Below, one piece after another: positions 1-7,075 of a stretch of 9,399 nt of DNA (the first letter of the stretch is position 1; each line of letters begins with the position of its first letter). Made by a program: the position numbers and the translations under genes. Source of the stretch: CAYVBJ01 sp964449075. GTDB lineage: Bacteria; Bacteroidota; Rhodothermia; Balneolales; Balneolaceae. The stretch lies in the NCBI GenBank assembly GCA_964449075.1, contig CAYVBJ010000089.1:1-9399 (forward strand), given 5' to 3'. The notes under the pieces were generated by a model, which worked only from the letters and a program-made list of their open reading frames with translations, made no database searches and was not told the origin of the DNA.

Positions 1-2008
1 TATTTACATAATTCAGAATTCCATATGAATTGTCAAACTCTCCAAAAGATATCAGTCCGGTTGCAGAAACCAGATGTTTTCCAAGTGGTTCTATCCAGTT
101 TGTTGATCCGAATATCCCCCAATAATCAGCTCCGGCGTAGTATGGCAATGCAATTGATGCACCATGAGTCAGATTTTTAAACGAATCATAAGAGTATGCC
201 TGCAGAATCAGGTTTTCATCCGCTTCAATAGACGAAGGTATCTCTTTCTCTGGCGTCTGTTTCCGCCACACAGAGTATGCTTCCGGAACGATTTCGTTTT
301 TGATACCAGACGCCCTTCTTTCCGAGTCGACCAGGAAAACAGATTCTCCTGTTTTTGTTTCACTAGCCTTAATTACGAGTCGATCAGGCAGGGAGTCGGT
401 TTCAGGAATCCACTGGAACACTTCCGCTCCTGCAAACAGGTTTGTAACCCGTTCCGACGTCTCCTTTTTGAAATCATAGATGAACACATTGGGCACTTCA
501 TCCCGCAAAGAGGTAAATGCCAGTTTCTCTCCATCCGGGCTTACAGCCGGCATCCGGTTGTCGGTTAATCCTTCATCAATCACTCTTTCAGAAAGCGAGC
601 TCTCATCAATCACAACCAGGTTCCGGTTTCCCTCCTCGTCAAACCGGACAAAAACCAATTCTCCGCGGGTTTCATTGCGCACAAGTCCGTGCAACTGTAC
701 ATCTCCGCTGTAAGCAGTGATCCTTTTTTCTTCACCCGTATTCAGATCACGGCTGAAAATATTTCCTGTACCACTCTCATTCACAATGTATGTGATTGAG
801 CTCCCTCCTGCTGAAAAGAGGGGAGATATTGCTCGGCGGCTCTCAGTAACCCTTATTTCCAGGTTCCTTGTAACATCATAAATAAAAATATCGTTTAGCA
901 GGGAGGAGTTCTCACTCCGGACAAGCCGTGAGTAAGCAATTTTTTTTCCATCCGCCGACCAGCTGATATCAGCATTTATATTCCCGTCGGCCAAAACCCG
1001 GCTGAATCTATTTTCGCTCTTATCCAAAAGAAGTAGCTGCCTGAAAGGCCGTTTGACTGACGGAACCGACAAAACCGCAATCCGGGAATTACCGGGACTG
1101 TATTTTACGTCAAAAAAGTAGGTTCCGGGCAATGTTTCTGCATCTGCCTGGAGTGAATCAATTCTTTCCGATTGGGATGCAAGCGTGTTGTAATAAACAT
1201 TGACATGTTTGCGCCATTTATCCTCAAAATCATTGTAAGAATCACCGGTAGCTTTCCTGAAAGCGCGTTGAAAATCGTGAACTTCCCAAAAATTCAAAAA
1301 GGGTTTCCTGGCATCAAGCAAAGTGGCAAGTGTGGAATCCCCGTATTGCTCAGCAAAATATCGAACCTGTGAATTTCCTACTGCATACATAAGCCGGGTA
1401 TTGTAAATTGACCTGCCATCATTGTAATTCAGCATGTCATCGAAAACAGCCATACGAAGCCAGCGGTCTCCCCTTTGCGAGTCCCATTTTTCGGTTTGAT
1501 ACTGTGCCAGCCCCTCTGTAAAAAACCGGGGCAGCGGATCAGCAACAGCAAACTGCCACAGCCCCATATTCGATTCAATAGCTTTGAAATGAAAAATATG
1601 GGCTAACTCATGAGCAATAACCTTTCGCATCCATTTTTCCCTGCCAGTCCAGATATCAATATAATCATTCAGATTGACCCAGATATTTGTATGGCCGTTT
1701 CCAACCGGAACTGCAAAACCGTTGTTGATCTCGTCTGAATCGGTGAGATATACCCGTATTTTTTTATCAAACGAAACATCCAGGTTTAGAGATAATACCT
1801 GGTAGGATTGTTCAGCAATTGCCGCTGCTTTTGACTCCACACCAGCTATTCGTTCAGGATAGATAATTTTGAAATGTGCCGTTTCAGCAACTTTCCATTG
1901 CAGGTAGGGATGATTTCGCCCATTGAAAGAACTGAACCCCTGAGAACAGACCACCTGCGGGATCAATGGTAAAATCAGAAAAATGGCGGTATAAAATAGT
2001 TGTTTCAT
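1..2008 (-). CDS. Secreted M1-like (gluzincin) peptidase / TolB-like propeller protein, 3' end outside window
   Basis: The frame is open from an ATG at 2006-2008 to the left edge, giving about 669 residues without a stop. Residues 1-22 look like a signal peptide: K2, a hydrophobic stretch at about 4-20, and a plausible cleavage after V-C-S22; there is no proper lipobox. Residues about 35-290 hold a zinc-peptidase domain with HELAH at 133-137 and, 28 residues on, the TEG(L)AQY motif with E165 as likely third zinc ligand, the gluzincin (peptidase MA) pattern. From about residue 298 come propeller-type repeats (YSPGNSRIAVLS, WSADGKKIAYSR, VSPDGEKLAFTS) as in TolB/WD40-like proteins. From about residue 600 the sequence turns into alternating aromatic/polar strands (LPYYAGADYWG, EPLGKHL), which I infer to be the start of an outer-membrane beta-barrel. 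The substrate is unknown. The next gene upstream on the same strand is the MBL hydrolase, 189 bases away. Confidence 0.9.
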   Translation of the reverse strand, partial: MKQLFYTAIFLILPLIPQVVCSQGFSSFNGRNHPYLQWKVAETAHFKIIYPERIAGVESKAAAIAEQSYQVLSLNLDVSFDKKIRVYLTDSDEINNGFAVPVGNGHTNIWVNLNDYIDIWTGREKWMRKVIAHELAHIFHFKAIESNMGLWQFAVADPLPRFFTEGLAQYQTEKWDSQRGDRWLRMAVFDDMLNYNDGRSIYNTRLMYAVGNSQVRYFAEQYGDSTLATLLDARKPFLNFWEVHDFQRAFRKATGDSYNDFEDKWRKHVNVYYNTLASQSERIDSLQADAETLPGTYFFDVKYSPGNSRIAVLSVPSVKRPFRQLLLLDKSENRFSRVLADGNINADISWSADGKKIAYSRLVRSENSSLLNDIFIYDVTRNLEIRVTESRRAISPLFSAGGSSITYIVNESGTGNIFSRDLNTGEEKRITAYSGDVQLHGLVRNETRGELVFVRFDEEGNRNLVVIDESSLSERVIDEGLTDNRMPAVSPDGEKLAFTSLRDEVPNVFIYDFKKETSERVTNLFAGAEVFQWIPETDSLPDRLVIKASETKTGESVFLVDSERRASGIKNEIVPEAYSVWRKQTPEKEIPSSIEADENLILQAYSYDSFKNLTHGASIALPYYAGADYWGIFGSTNWIEPLGKHLVSATGLISFGEFDNSYGILNYVN

Positions 2009-2059
2009 GAACTCTCTAAGATAAATCAGAAAAAAGAAAAATACCTGATAATACACATC

Positions 2060-2150
2060 CCCCTCTGCGCCGCTTCGCGCTCTTGGCGGTTCATCCCTGC
2101 AAGATCTAAGCTATCAGAGGATGAAACCGCAATGAAACACAAAGGATTTA
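2060..2150. repeat. Intergenic repeat-like element with inverted repeat
   Basis: This stretch lies between the MBL gene and the peptidase/propeller gene. It opens with a run of short related words (CTCTGCGCCG, CTTCGCGCT, CTTGGCGGTT) and carries an inverted repeat: GCGGTTCATCC at 2086-2096 against GGATGAAACCGC at 2119-2130, one extra A, 22-base loop. ACACAAAG follows at about 2137-2144 and is the reverse complement of the CTTTGTGT word seen at 6788-6795. I recall such 'TGCG/TTTGTG' words as common short intergenic repeats in Bacteroidota and other phyla. It may also act as a weak bidirectional terminator, but no strong T-tract follows. Confidence 0.4.
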
Positions 2151-2197
2151 AATTGATGGATTTTGGACATCAGCAGAATCCCGCCGGCAAGATTCAC

Positions 2198-2830
2198 CTA
2201 TCTCACAAATGGATTGTGATTTTTTTCGTGTTCTATCGAAGTGGCCGGCCCGTGTCCCGGATAAACCACTGTATCTTCAGGCAGTGTATAGAGCTTTTCA
2301 CGAATAGATGAAGCCAAAAGGTCAAAATCGCCCTTATATAAATCCGTTCGGCCAATACTCTCTTTGAAAAGGGTATCTCCAGCTATTAAAATTTTCTCCC
2401 TTTTATGATAAAGAGATACATGATCGGGAGAATGGCCCGGAGTGTAAAGAACTTCCCATGTAACCGGACCAGCTTCAAAACCACTCTGCTCCATCAACGG
2501 CTCTGGTGTAAAACTGAATCCGCCTGTTCTGATACCAAACATAGCCGACTGCTGTTCAAAATTTTCCCACAGATAGAGATCACTGTGGTTCAGATAAACC
2601 GGAACATCAAAAGAGCTGAGCACCTGGTTTAACCCGAGCACATGATCAACATGAGCGTGTGTAAGGAGTATGCAAACCAGTTTTGAATCGTATTCCCCAA
2701 GCTTTTTTTTAAATGACTGAAACTCACTCGTATTTGAAAATCCCGGATCAATTAAAACAGACTTTTTATTCCTGGTAATCAAGTAGCTGTTTTCTGCAAA
2801 CGGTCCAACTGTAAAAGTATCAATATTCAT
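2198..2830 (-). CDS. MBL-fold metallohydrolase (glyoxalase II-like, YcbL type)
   Basis: A 210-residue protein, the usual length for the short glyoxalase II-like/YcbL class that lacks the C-terminal HAGH domain. All metal ligands of a dinuclear MBL site are visible: H58, H60, D62, H63 in THAHVDH, H133 in PGHSPDH, D152 in AGDTLF and H193 in PGHGP. The SIGRTDL segment (158-164) and the C-terminal HEKNHNPF are family hallmarks. It probably hydrolyses a thioester such as S-lactoylglutathione or an analogue in the cytoplasm; the true substrate cannot be read from sequence. The ATG at 2828-2830 is chosen because the N-terminus (MNIDTFTVGPFAENSYLI) matches the usual family start; no Shine-Dalgarno is seen. 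Upstream lies the 166-bp repeat array, beginning only 32 bases before the start codon, so its promoter lies in or beside that array, since rpmE ends in a strong terminator. Confidence 0.95.
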   Translation of the reverse strand: MNIDTFTVGPFAENSYLITRNKKSVLIDPGFSNTSEFQSFKKKLGEYDSKLVCILLTHAHVDHVLGLNQVLSSFDVPVYLNHSDLYLWENFEQQSAMFGIRTGGFSFTPEPLMEQSGFEAGPVTWEVLYTPGHSPDHVSLYHKREKILIAGDTLFKESIGRTDLYKGDFDLLASSIREKLYTLPEDTVVYPGHGPATSIEHEKNHNPFVR

Positions 2831-2862
2831 TTTTGAACGATTTTTTTTGTTAAAAGAAAGTT

Positions 2863-3446
2863 ACCGGTCTGTCGGCCTTAATGAAAATAAAACCAAAAGC
2901 CCACATCCCACAGGCCGGCTGACCGGATTCCCACCCAAATCTCACCCCCTGCCAGCAACTTCCGACAGCCCGCCCTGCAATATCTTACCCTTGTCTATAT
3001 CAAACCATAGGCGGACAGCCGGAGACCCACCGGTCTGTCGGCCTTAATGAAAATAAAACCAAAAGCCCACATCCCACTGGCCGGCTGACCGGATTCTCAC
3101 CCAAATCTCACCCCCCGCCAGCAACTTCCGACAGCCCGCCTTCCAATATCTTACCCTTGTCTCTATCAAGCCAAAGGCGGACAGCCGGAGACCCACCGGT
3201 CTGTCGGCCTTAAAGAAAATAAAACCCAAAACTCACATCCCGCAGGCCGGCTGACCGGATTCCCGCCCAAATCTCACCACCTGCCAGCAACTTCCGACAG
3301 CCCGCCTTGCAATATCTTACCCTTGTCTCTATCAAGCCAAAGGCGGACAGCCGGAGACCCACCGGTCTGTCGGCCTCAAAAAAAATAAAACCAACGGCTC
3401 ACACCCCGCAGGCCGGCTGACCGGATTCCCGCCCAAATCTCATCCC
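2863..3446. repeat. Tandem array of a 166-bp unit, about 3.5 copies
   Basis: The word ACCGGTCTGTCGGCC starts at 2863, 3029, 3195 and 3361, an exact spacing of 166 bases. Copies 1-3 are full length and about 93-95% identical by eye (about 8 differences between copies 1 and 2, about 11 between 2 and 3, no indels). Copy 4 stops after about 86 bases. Each internal junction carries a stem: GGCGGACAGCCGG pairs with CCGGTCTGTCGGCC around a 7-base loop AGACCCA (3010-3043, 3176-3209, 3342-3375), with one mismatch and one bulge. The unit also contains CCGG-CTGA-CCGG and another CCGACAG word. Because 166 is not a multiple of three, the short ORFs across it are not repeat proteins. It fills the whole space between the MBL gene and the rpmE terminator. 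Confidence 0.95.
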
Positions 3447-3451
3447 ATGGC

Positions 3452-3489
3452 AAAAAAAATGGATGCAGCTTTTTTTTAGCTGCATCCAT
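3452..3489 (-). terminator. Rho-independent terminator of rpmE
   Basis: A perfect 12-bp stem, ATGGATGCAGCT at 3459-3470 with AGCTGCATCCAT at 3478-3489 and a 7-base loop. On the minus strand it is followed at once by eight T (3459-3452). It sits 27 bases after the rpmE stop codon and ends the pabB-AAA-rpmE unit. The plus strand lacks a T-tract after the second arm, so it is one-directional. Confidence 0.93.
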
Positions 3490-3516
3490 GTAATTACTTG
3501 AATTATAAAAGAGGTA

Positions 3517-3729
3517 CTACTTCTTTTTATATCTTTTATTAAAGCGATCGATTTGACCCGCTTTCTTGCTCATGCTTTGATTATTTGTATAAAATGGGTG
3601 ATTTTTAGAATCAACCTCGCTTTTATAAATACCATCTTTCGGATCCATTGTACTTCGGGTCTTTAGTTCGGTGCCGTCACTTAGCACAACAGTAATTTCT
3701 TTGTAGTCGGGATGAATTCCTTTTTTCAT
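3517..3729 (-). CDS. rpmE: 50S ribosomal protein L31
   Basis: A 70-residue basic protein that I recognise as bacterial L31. The N-terminus MKKGIHPDY, the segment LKTRSTM, the SKNHPFYT segment and the C-terminal GQIDRFNKRYKKK are hallmarks of the family. L31 bridges the large and small subunits near the central protuberance. There is no cysteine, so the CxxC zinc site of zinc-binding type A L31 is absent; this is a zinc-independent form of type A-like length. The ATG at 3727-3729 is the only reasonable start, and no Shine-Dalgarno precedes it. It lies 62 bases after the AAA ATPase gene on the same strand, with a possible promoter in that gap, and ends at a strong terminator. It may be read both from the upstream operon and from its own promoter. 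Confidence 0.96.
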   Translation of the reverse strand: MKKGIHPDYKEITVVLSDGTELKTRSTMDPKDGIYKSEVDSKNHPFYTNNQSMSKKAGQIDRFNKRYKKK

Positions 3730-3760
3730 AGTTCTATAATGTGTTTTCTTTCAGAGTTTA

Positions 3761-3791
3761 TAAAGATAAGGGTTTAGTTATCTTATTGCAA
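3761..3791 (-). promoter_or_regulatory. Candidate Bacteroidota-type promoter of rpmE
   Basis: On the minus strand TATCTTTA (3768-3761) matches the Bacteroidetes -7 consensus TAnnTTTG at all fixed positions but the last. TTG (3791-3789, within ATTG) lies 20 bases upstream, the spacing known for the -33 element TTTG. It would start transcription about 25 bases before the rpmE ATG. The motif is short, and it is not certain that this organism uses that consensus. Confidence 0.35.
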
Positions 3792-5285
3792 TCAATTGTC
3801 AGAATTCCAGATATCATCCTCATCAAAATCATCCATATTACCCAGCATACTTCCAAGCATATCACTATATGTCCGGGCATCGTCCAGATCTTCCCTTCCA
3901 AGTTTTGAGTTTTGATGCAATCCTTCCAAAACGAGATCCATCCATAAATATAGCTCCTCCTTATCCGGATTCGCGTGTTTTTTTACAAGAGCCTCCAGGC
4001 CATCTACACTGCTCAGCCTCTTCCTGTACTCTTTCTCACTGAGCGCATCAGGCAACTCCACAGTATTACCGGCGGCAAACCAGTTAATGATATCCTCGTA
4101 CGGACCTTCTTCATCTTTTAAAATTTTCTGGGGATCGGGGAAATGCTTTTTAAAAATATTTGATACTGCCTTGCCAATCAGATGCTTGGCAACATTCAGT
4201 GCTCCTTCCTGCTCACCTTCATACACAAGTTCAACTTTGCCTGTTATGGCAGGTATCATCTGGTATATATCTGTGATCCGGATCGCAGAGCTCTTATCTC
4301 CTGTAATCATGCAGCGGCGTTCAGCTGAAGACAAAACCTGTTCGAGTGCAGTAATTGACATTCTTGTTGAAACGCCGCTTTTCTGATCCACATATTCACT
4401 TTTCCGGGCCTCTATGGCAACATTCTCAAGGATTTCAAGATAAGCTTCCGGAATATGTATATCTGTATCGCCATTCCGCTGCTGCCAGGCCTCCTGGGAT
4501 GTGATGGTTTTACCGATCTCAAGGGATTTAGGATAATGTGTCAGTATCTGGGCATCGATCCTGTCTTTGAGCGGTGTGATGATACTTCCGCGATTTGTGT
4601 AATCCTCCGGATTGGCAGAATACGCCATTGCAACGTCAACCGGAATCCGCACATTGAATCCCCTGATTTGAATATCACGCTCCTGCATAATATTAAGCAG
4701 TGCTACCTGGATGCGGGGTTGTAAATCGGGCAGTTCATTTATAACGAAAATACCTCTGTTGGTCCTGGGAATTAGCCCGAAATTAATAACGCTCTCGTTC
4801 GCAAGAGAAAGCCGCTCGGATGCAGCCTTAATGGGATCAAGATCACCGATTAAATCAGCAACGGTTGTATCAGGAGTAGCAAGTTTTTCACCATAGCGAA
4901 GATCACGATGAAGCCATGAAACCGGTGTATCGTCTTTCATCTCTTTGATTTTTTCTCTTGCAAACCGTGAAAGGGGTGCAAAAGGATCATCATTAATCTC
5001 TGATCCCTCAACTACCGGGATATACTCGTCCAGAAAATTTACCAGCATTCGTAAAATTTTTGTCTTCGCCTGTCCGCGAAGTCCCAGTAAAATCACATCA
5101 TGTTTGGCAAGTATGGCATTTACGAGCTGCGGAAGAACAGTTTTTTCATAGCCAAGTATTCCGGGAAAAAGCTCAGATCCATCGCGAAGTTTTTGTATCA
5201 GGTTTCTTCGCATCTCTTCTTTCACGGATTCTGATTTCCAGCCCGACTCTTTTAAATCACCAATTGTTTTGATCTCTGTATGCAT
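3792..5285 (-). CDS. AAA+ ATPase, MoxR/magnesium-chelatase ChlI-like
   Basis: A 497-residue P-loop ATPase of the AAA+ helix-2-insert (MoxR/ChlI) group. Numbering from the ATG at 5285: P-loop GLRGQAKT at 68-75 with K74 and T75, Walker B-like FVINE at 180-184, sensor 1 region AYSANPED with N225, a possible arginine finger in KDR at R242, and STR near 308 as sensor 2 candidate. The C-terminal 120 residues are acidic and end DDFDEDDIW. The frame could extend to a GTG at 5318, which would overlap pabB by 29 bases; I prefer the ATG because it removes the overlap, leaves 4 bases after the pabB stop, and gives an N-terminus (EIKTIGDLKESGW) of family type. Such ATPases usually work with a VWA-domain partner as chaperone-like remodellers; none is in the window. 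Translational coupling to pabB is likely. The substrate is unknown. Confidence 0.9.
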   Translation of the reverse strand: MHTEIKTIGDLKESGWKSESVKEEMRRNLIQKLRDGSELFPGILGYEKTVLPQLVNAILAKHDVILLGLRGQAKTKILRMLVNFLDEYIPVVEGSEINDDPFAPLSRFAREKIKEMKDDTPVSWLHRDLRYGEKLATPDTTVADLIGDLDPIKAASERLSLANESVINFGLIPRTNRGIFVINELPDLQPRIQVALLNIMQERDIQIRGFNVRIPVDVAMAYSANPEDYTNRGSIITPLKDRIDAQILTHYPKSLEIGKTITSQEAWQQRNGDTDIHIPEAYLEILENVAIEARKSEYVDQKSGVSTRMSITALEQVLSSAERRCMITGDKSSAIRITDIYQMIPAITGKVELVYEGEQEGALNVAKHLIGKAVSNIFKKHFPDPQKILKDEEGPYEDIINWFAAGNTVELPDALSEKEYRKRLSSVDGLEALVKKHANPDKEELYLWMDLVLEGLHQNSKLGREDLDDARTYSDMLGSMLGNMDDFDEDDIWNSDN

Positions 5286-5289
5286 ATTT

Positions 5290-6609
5290 TTAAAATCTGT
5301 TTCTGCTATGTTGTTCACTATTCAATATAGTGGTCAGAGCTTTTGCTTTTAACAGCGTTTCTTCCCACTCTTCAGCAGGTTCAGAATCACTGGTAATAGC
5401 TCCTCCCACAGAATAATGGAGCTGATTGTTTGTTATTATTGCTGTTCTGATAACCACATTAAAATCAAAATCATTTTCCGGGGTAAAATAACCAATGGCA
5501 CCGGAATAGATACCTCGCTTATAGTTTTCAAGTTCTTCAATTGCTTTCATCACACTGATTTTTGGAGCGCCGGTCATTGAGCCCATCGGGAAACAAGCCC
5601 GAATCACTGAAACCGGGTCAGCATCTTCGTGCAGCCTGGATTGTACTGTTGAAATCAGCTGATGCACTGTCCTGAAACTTTGAATCTCAAATAACTTTGT
5701 CACTTCAACACTACCTTCAACGGAAACCCTGGAAAGATCATGCCTGACCAGGTCAACAATCATAAGATTTTCCGCAAGATTCTTTTCGTTCTTTAACTCT
5801 TTCTGTCTCAGAGCATCTTCCCGGCGGTTGTGATCTCTTGCAGCAGTTCCCTTAATAGGTTGAGAACATAAAAGAGAGCCATTTTTTTGTAAAAATCGTT
5901 CGGGTGATAGTGAACAAATCTGCATATTGTCAATCTGTAGAAACGCACCGAACGGAACAGGGCCCGCCGCTCTCATATCCCGGTATAATTCATATCCATC
6001 ACCTTCAAATTTGGAGTGAAGCTGGTGAGACAAATTAATTTCGTAAAACTCTCCTTCTCCAATCCTTTCCTGAGACTCCCTGATCATCAATTCATAGTGG
6101 TGCCGGTTAACCGATTGTTGCAAACCGGAGATAGTCCAGCCGGTATGAGAATAATTTATATTTCCGGCTAACTGATCGTCAGATCCTGAAAGAACAGTTA
6201 CACGATTCAGTGCATGGTCAATCTCAATCAATAGTTGTGGCTGCATCATATAGATGTCAGGTGCTGCCACATGATCCTTATTCTGAGATATGAGTGCCTC
6301 TGTGTGATTTTTCAGATCATAACCCAAATATCCAAACCACCAGCCAGCTTGTTCTGCCCTGTACTCGGAAAAAAGATCCCAGGGATTACCTGATTTTCTG
6401 ATCAGATTTTCAGGCGTTCTGATTTCAATATTGGTATTGTAAGAATAAAACTCATATCCGGGATCTGCCGCAAAATAGGATTTACGTCCGGCAGGATGAG
6501 TACTATCCTGAGATTCCAGCAGAATAAAATTATTTCCGGTTGTATGTTTTTTTGATCTTTGAGAAAAAACCAGCTCATCAATAATATTCTCGTGGTATCT
6601 GAGATTCAT
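5290..6609 (-). CDS. pabB: Aminodeoxychorismate synthase component I
   Basis: A 439-residue chorismate-using enzyme that with a glutamine amidotransferase makes 4-amino-4-deoxychorismate, the precursor of p-aminobenzoate and folate. The chorismate-binding domain fills about 165-435: GEFYEINL (186-193), SLSPERF (233-239), PIKGTAAR (251-258), ENLMIVDLVRHDL (280-292), GSMTGAPK (343-350) and EEWEETLLKA near 413-422. K253 in PIKGT marks PabB; anthranilate synthase TrpE has Ala at that position. The N-terminal domain (1-160) shows the GYLGYDL signature of the PabB/TrpE fold. The length is typical of stand-alone PabB, with no fused PabA or PabC. The ATG at 6607-6609 is preceded by an in-phase AT-rich leader without a Shine-Dalgarno. 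No pabA or pabC lies in the window, so the amidotransferase must be encoded elsewhere. It is the first gene of the pabB-AAA-rpmE run. Confidence 0.95.
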   Translation of the reverse strand: MNLRYHENIIDELVFSQRSKKHTTGNNFILLESQDSTHPAGRKSYFAADPGYEFYSYNTNIEIRTPENLIRKSGNPWDLFSEYRAEQAGWWFGYLGYDLKNHTEALISQNKDHVAAPDIYMMQPQLLIEIDHALNRVTVLSGSDDQLAGNINYSHTGWTISGLQQSVNRHHYELMIRESQERIGEGEFYEINLSHQLHSKFEGDGYELYRDMRAAGPVPFGAFLQIDNMQICSLSPERFLQKNGSLLCSQPIKGTAARDHNRREDALRQKELKNEKNLAENLMIVDLVRHDLSRVSVEGSVEVTKLFEIQSFRTVHQLISTVQSRLHEDADPVSVIRACFPMGSMTGAPKISVMKAIEELENYKRGIYSGAIGYFTPENDFDFNVVIRTAIITNNQLHYSVGGAITSDSEPAEEWEETLLKAKALTTILNSEQHSRNRF

Positions 6610-6669
6610 GAATCAAAAATAGTGAAATTTTTAAGACTTCTTTGTTTTTAAAATATTATATAAACAGGT

Positions 6670-6684
6670 CGTCCTTGCAGGACG
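6670..6684. repeat. Short hairpin
   Basis: CGTCCT (6670-6675) pairs with AGGACG (6679-6684) around TGC. It is a 6-bp perfect stem of the kind found in REP-like intergenic elements. No T-tract follows on the plus strand. Confidence 0.5.
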
Positions 6685-6776
6685 GATTCACCTGAGTTCG
6701 GCACTGGCACAACTGCATTCGCAATCACATATCCTCGAAATTATTTAGTTTAATTTAAATATTTACAGTACGGGTT

Positions 6777-6806
6777 CTTCGTGTTGCTTTGTGTCCTCGC
6801 AGCAAA
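6777..6806. repeat. TTTGTG-type intergenic word cluster
   Basis: CTTCGTGTTG, CTTTGTGTCC and TCGCAGCAAA follow one another as three related words. This is the same style of sequence as at 2060-2150 (CTCTGCG..., and ACACAAAG on the other strand). I take it as a second, diverged copy of a short interspersed intergenic repeat; the match is loose. Confidence 0.35.
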
Positions 6807-6850
6807 ACCCGGCTGTTTATCCCAAAAGGTTCACGAAGCTTCATGCATTG

Positions 6851-6905
6851 CCGTCAGTTTTAACTGACGGAACTAGAATTTTGCCACCAAAGGGGCTTTA
6901 GCCCC
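6851..6905. repeat. REP-like double hairpin
   Basis: CCGTCAGTT (6851-6859) pairs with AACTGACGG (6862-6870), and 21 bases further GGGGCT (6892-6897) pairs with AGCCCC (6900-6905). Both have TT at the centre. Two palindromes with spacing like this resemble the REP doublets moved by RAYT (Y1-type) transposases. That link is inference; no transposase gene is in the window. Confidence 0.55.
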
Positions 6906-6985
6906 ATTTCAAAGCACACTGTTAACCTTTCGAAAAATGAGCGAACGGTCAGGCTTCCCAGCAATCTCTCTGCTGCAGCTCTTCC

Positions 6986-7000
6986 TGGGGGCCTGCCCCA
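6986..7000. repeat. Short GC hairpin
   Basis: TGGGG (6986-6990) and CCCCA (6996-7000), or GGGGC (6988-6992) with GCCCC (6995-6999), form a compact stem. Its composition resembles the GGGGCT/AGCCCC hairpin 90 bases to the left, so it may be a diverged member of the same family. Confidence 0.4.
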
Positions 7001-7075
7001 AATTCACAAACGTTTTAACACACAATCTGTAAAAGAATTTTATTCTGTCGCCGAACCTCGTTACATTTATCCTAA

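Larger units (their letters stand above)
6610..7075. other. Divergent intergenic spacer with short hairpins, no gene seen
   Basis: The 466 bases between the divergent starts of pabB and pyrD must hold both promoters. I see no credible coding region: the ORF crossing the right half on the minus strand runs into pyrD and resembles nothing. TATTTTTG on the minus strand (6621-6614) fits TAnnTTTG but sits too close to the pabB ATG and lacks a TTG partner. TACATTTA (7062-7069) before pyrD is a similar weak match. The spacer holds at least five short inverted repeats, listed separately. Confidence 0.7.

Noticed and set aside
164..1372. Plus-strand ORFs within the peptidase/propeller gene
   Set aside because: They are antisense to a well-supported continuous coding frame and have no recognisable domains.
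2847..3229. Short ORFs on both strands across the tandem repeat (2847-3047 plus, 3044-3229 minus)
   Set aside because: The period is not a multiple of three, so frames are not kept from copy to copy; composition follows the repeat and no protein features are seen.
2863..3446. CRISPR array
   Set aside because: The whole 166-bp unit repeats, with no short conserved repeat separated by unique spacers, and no cas genes are present.
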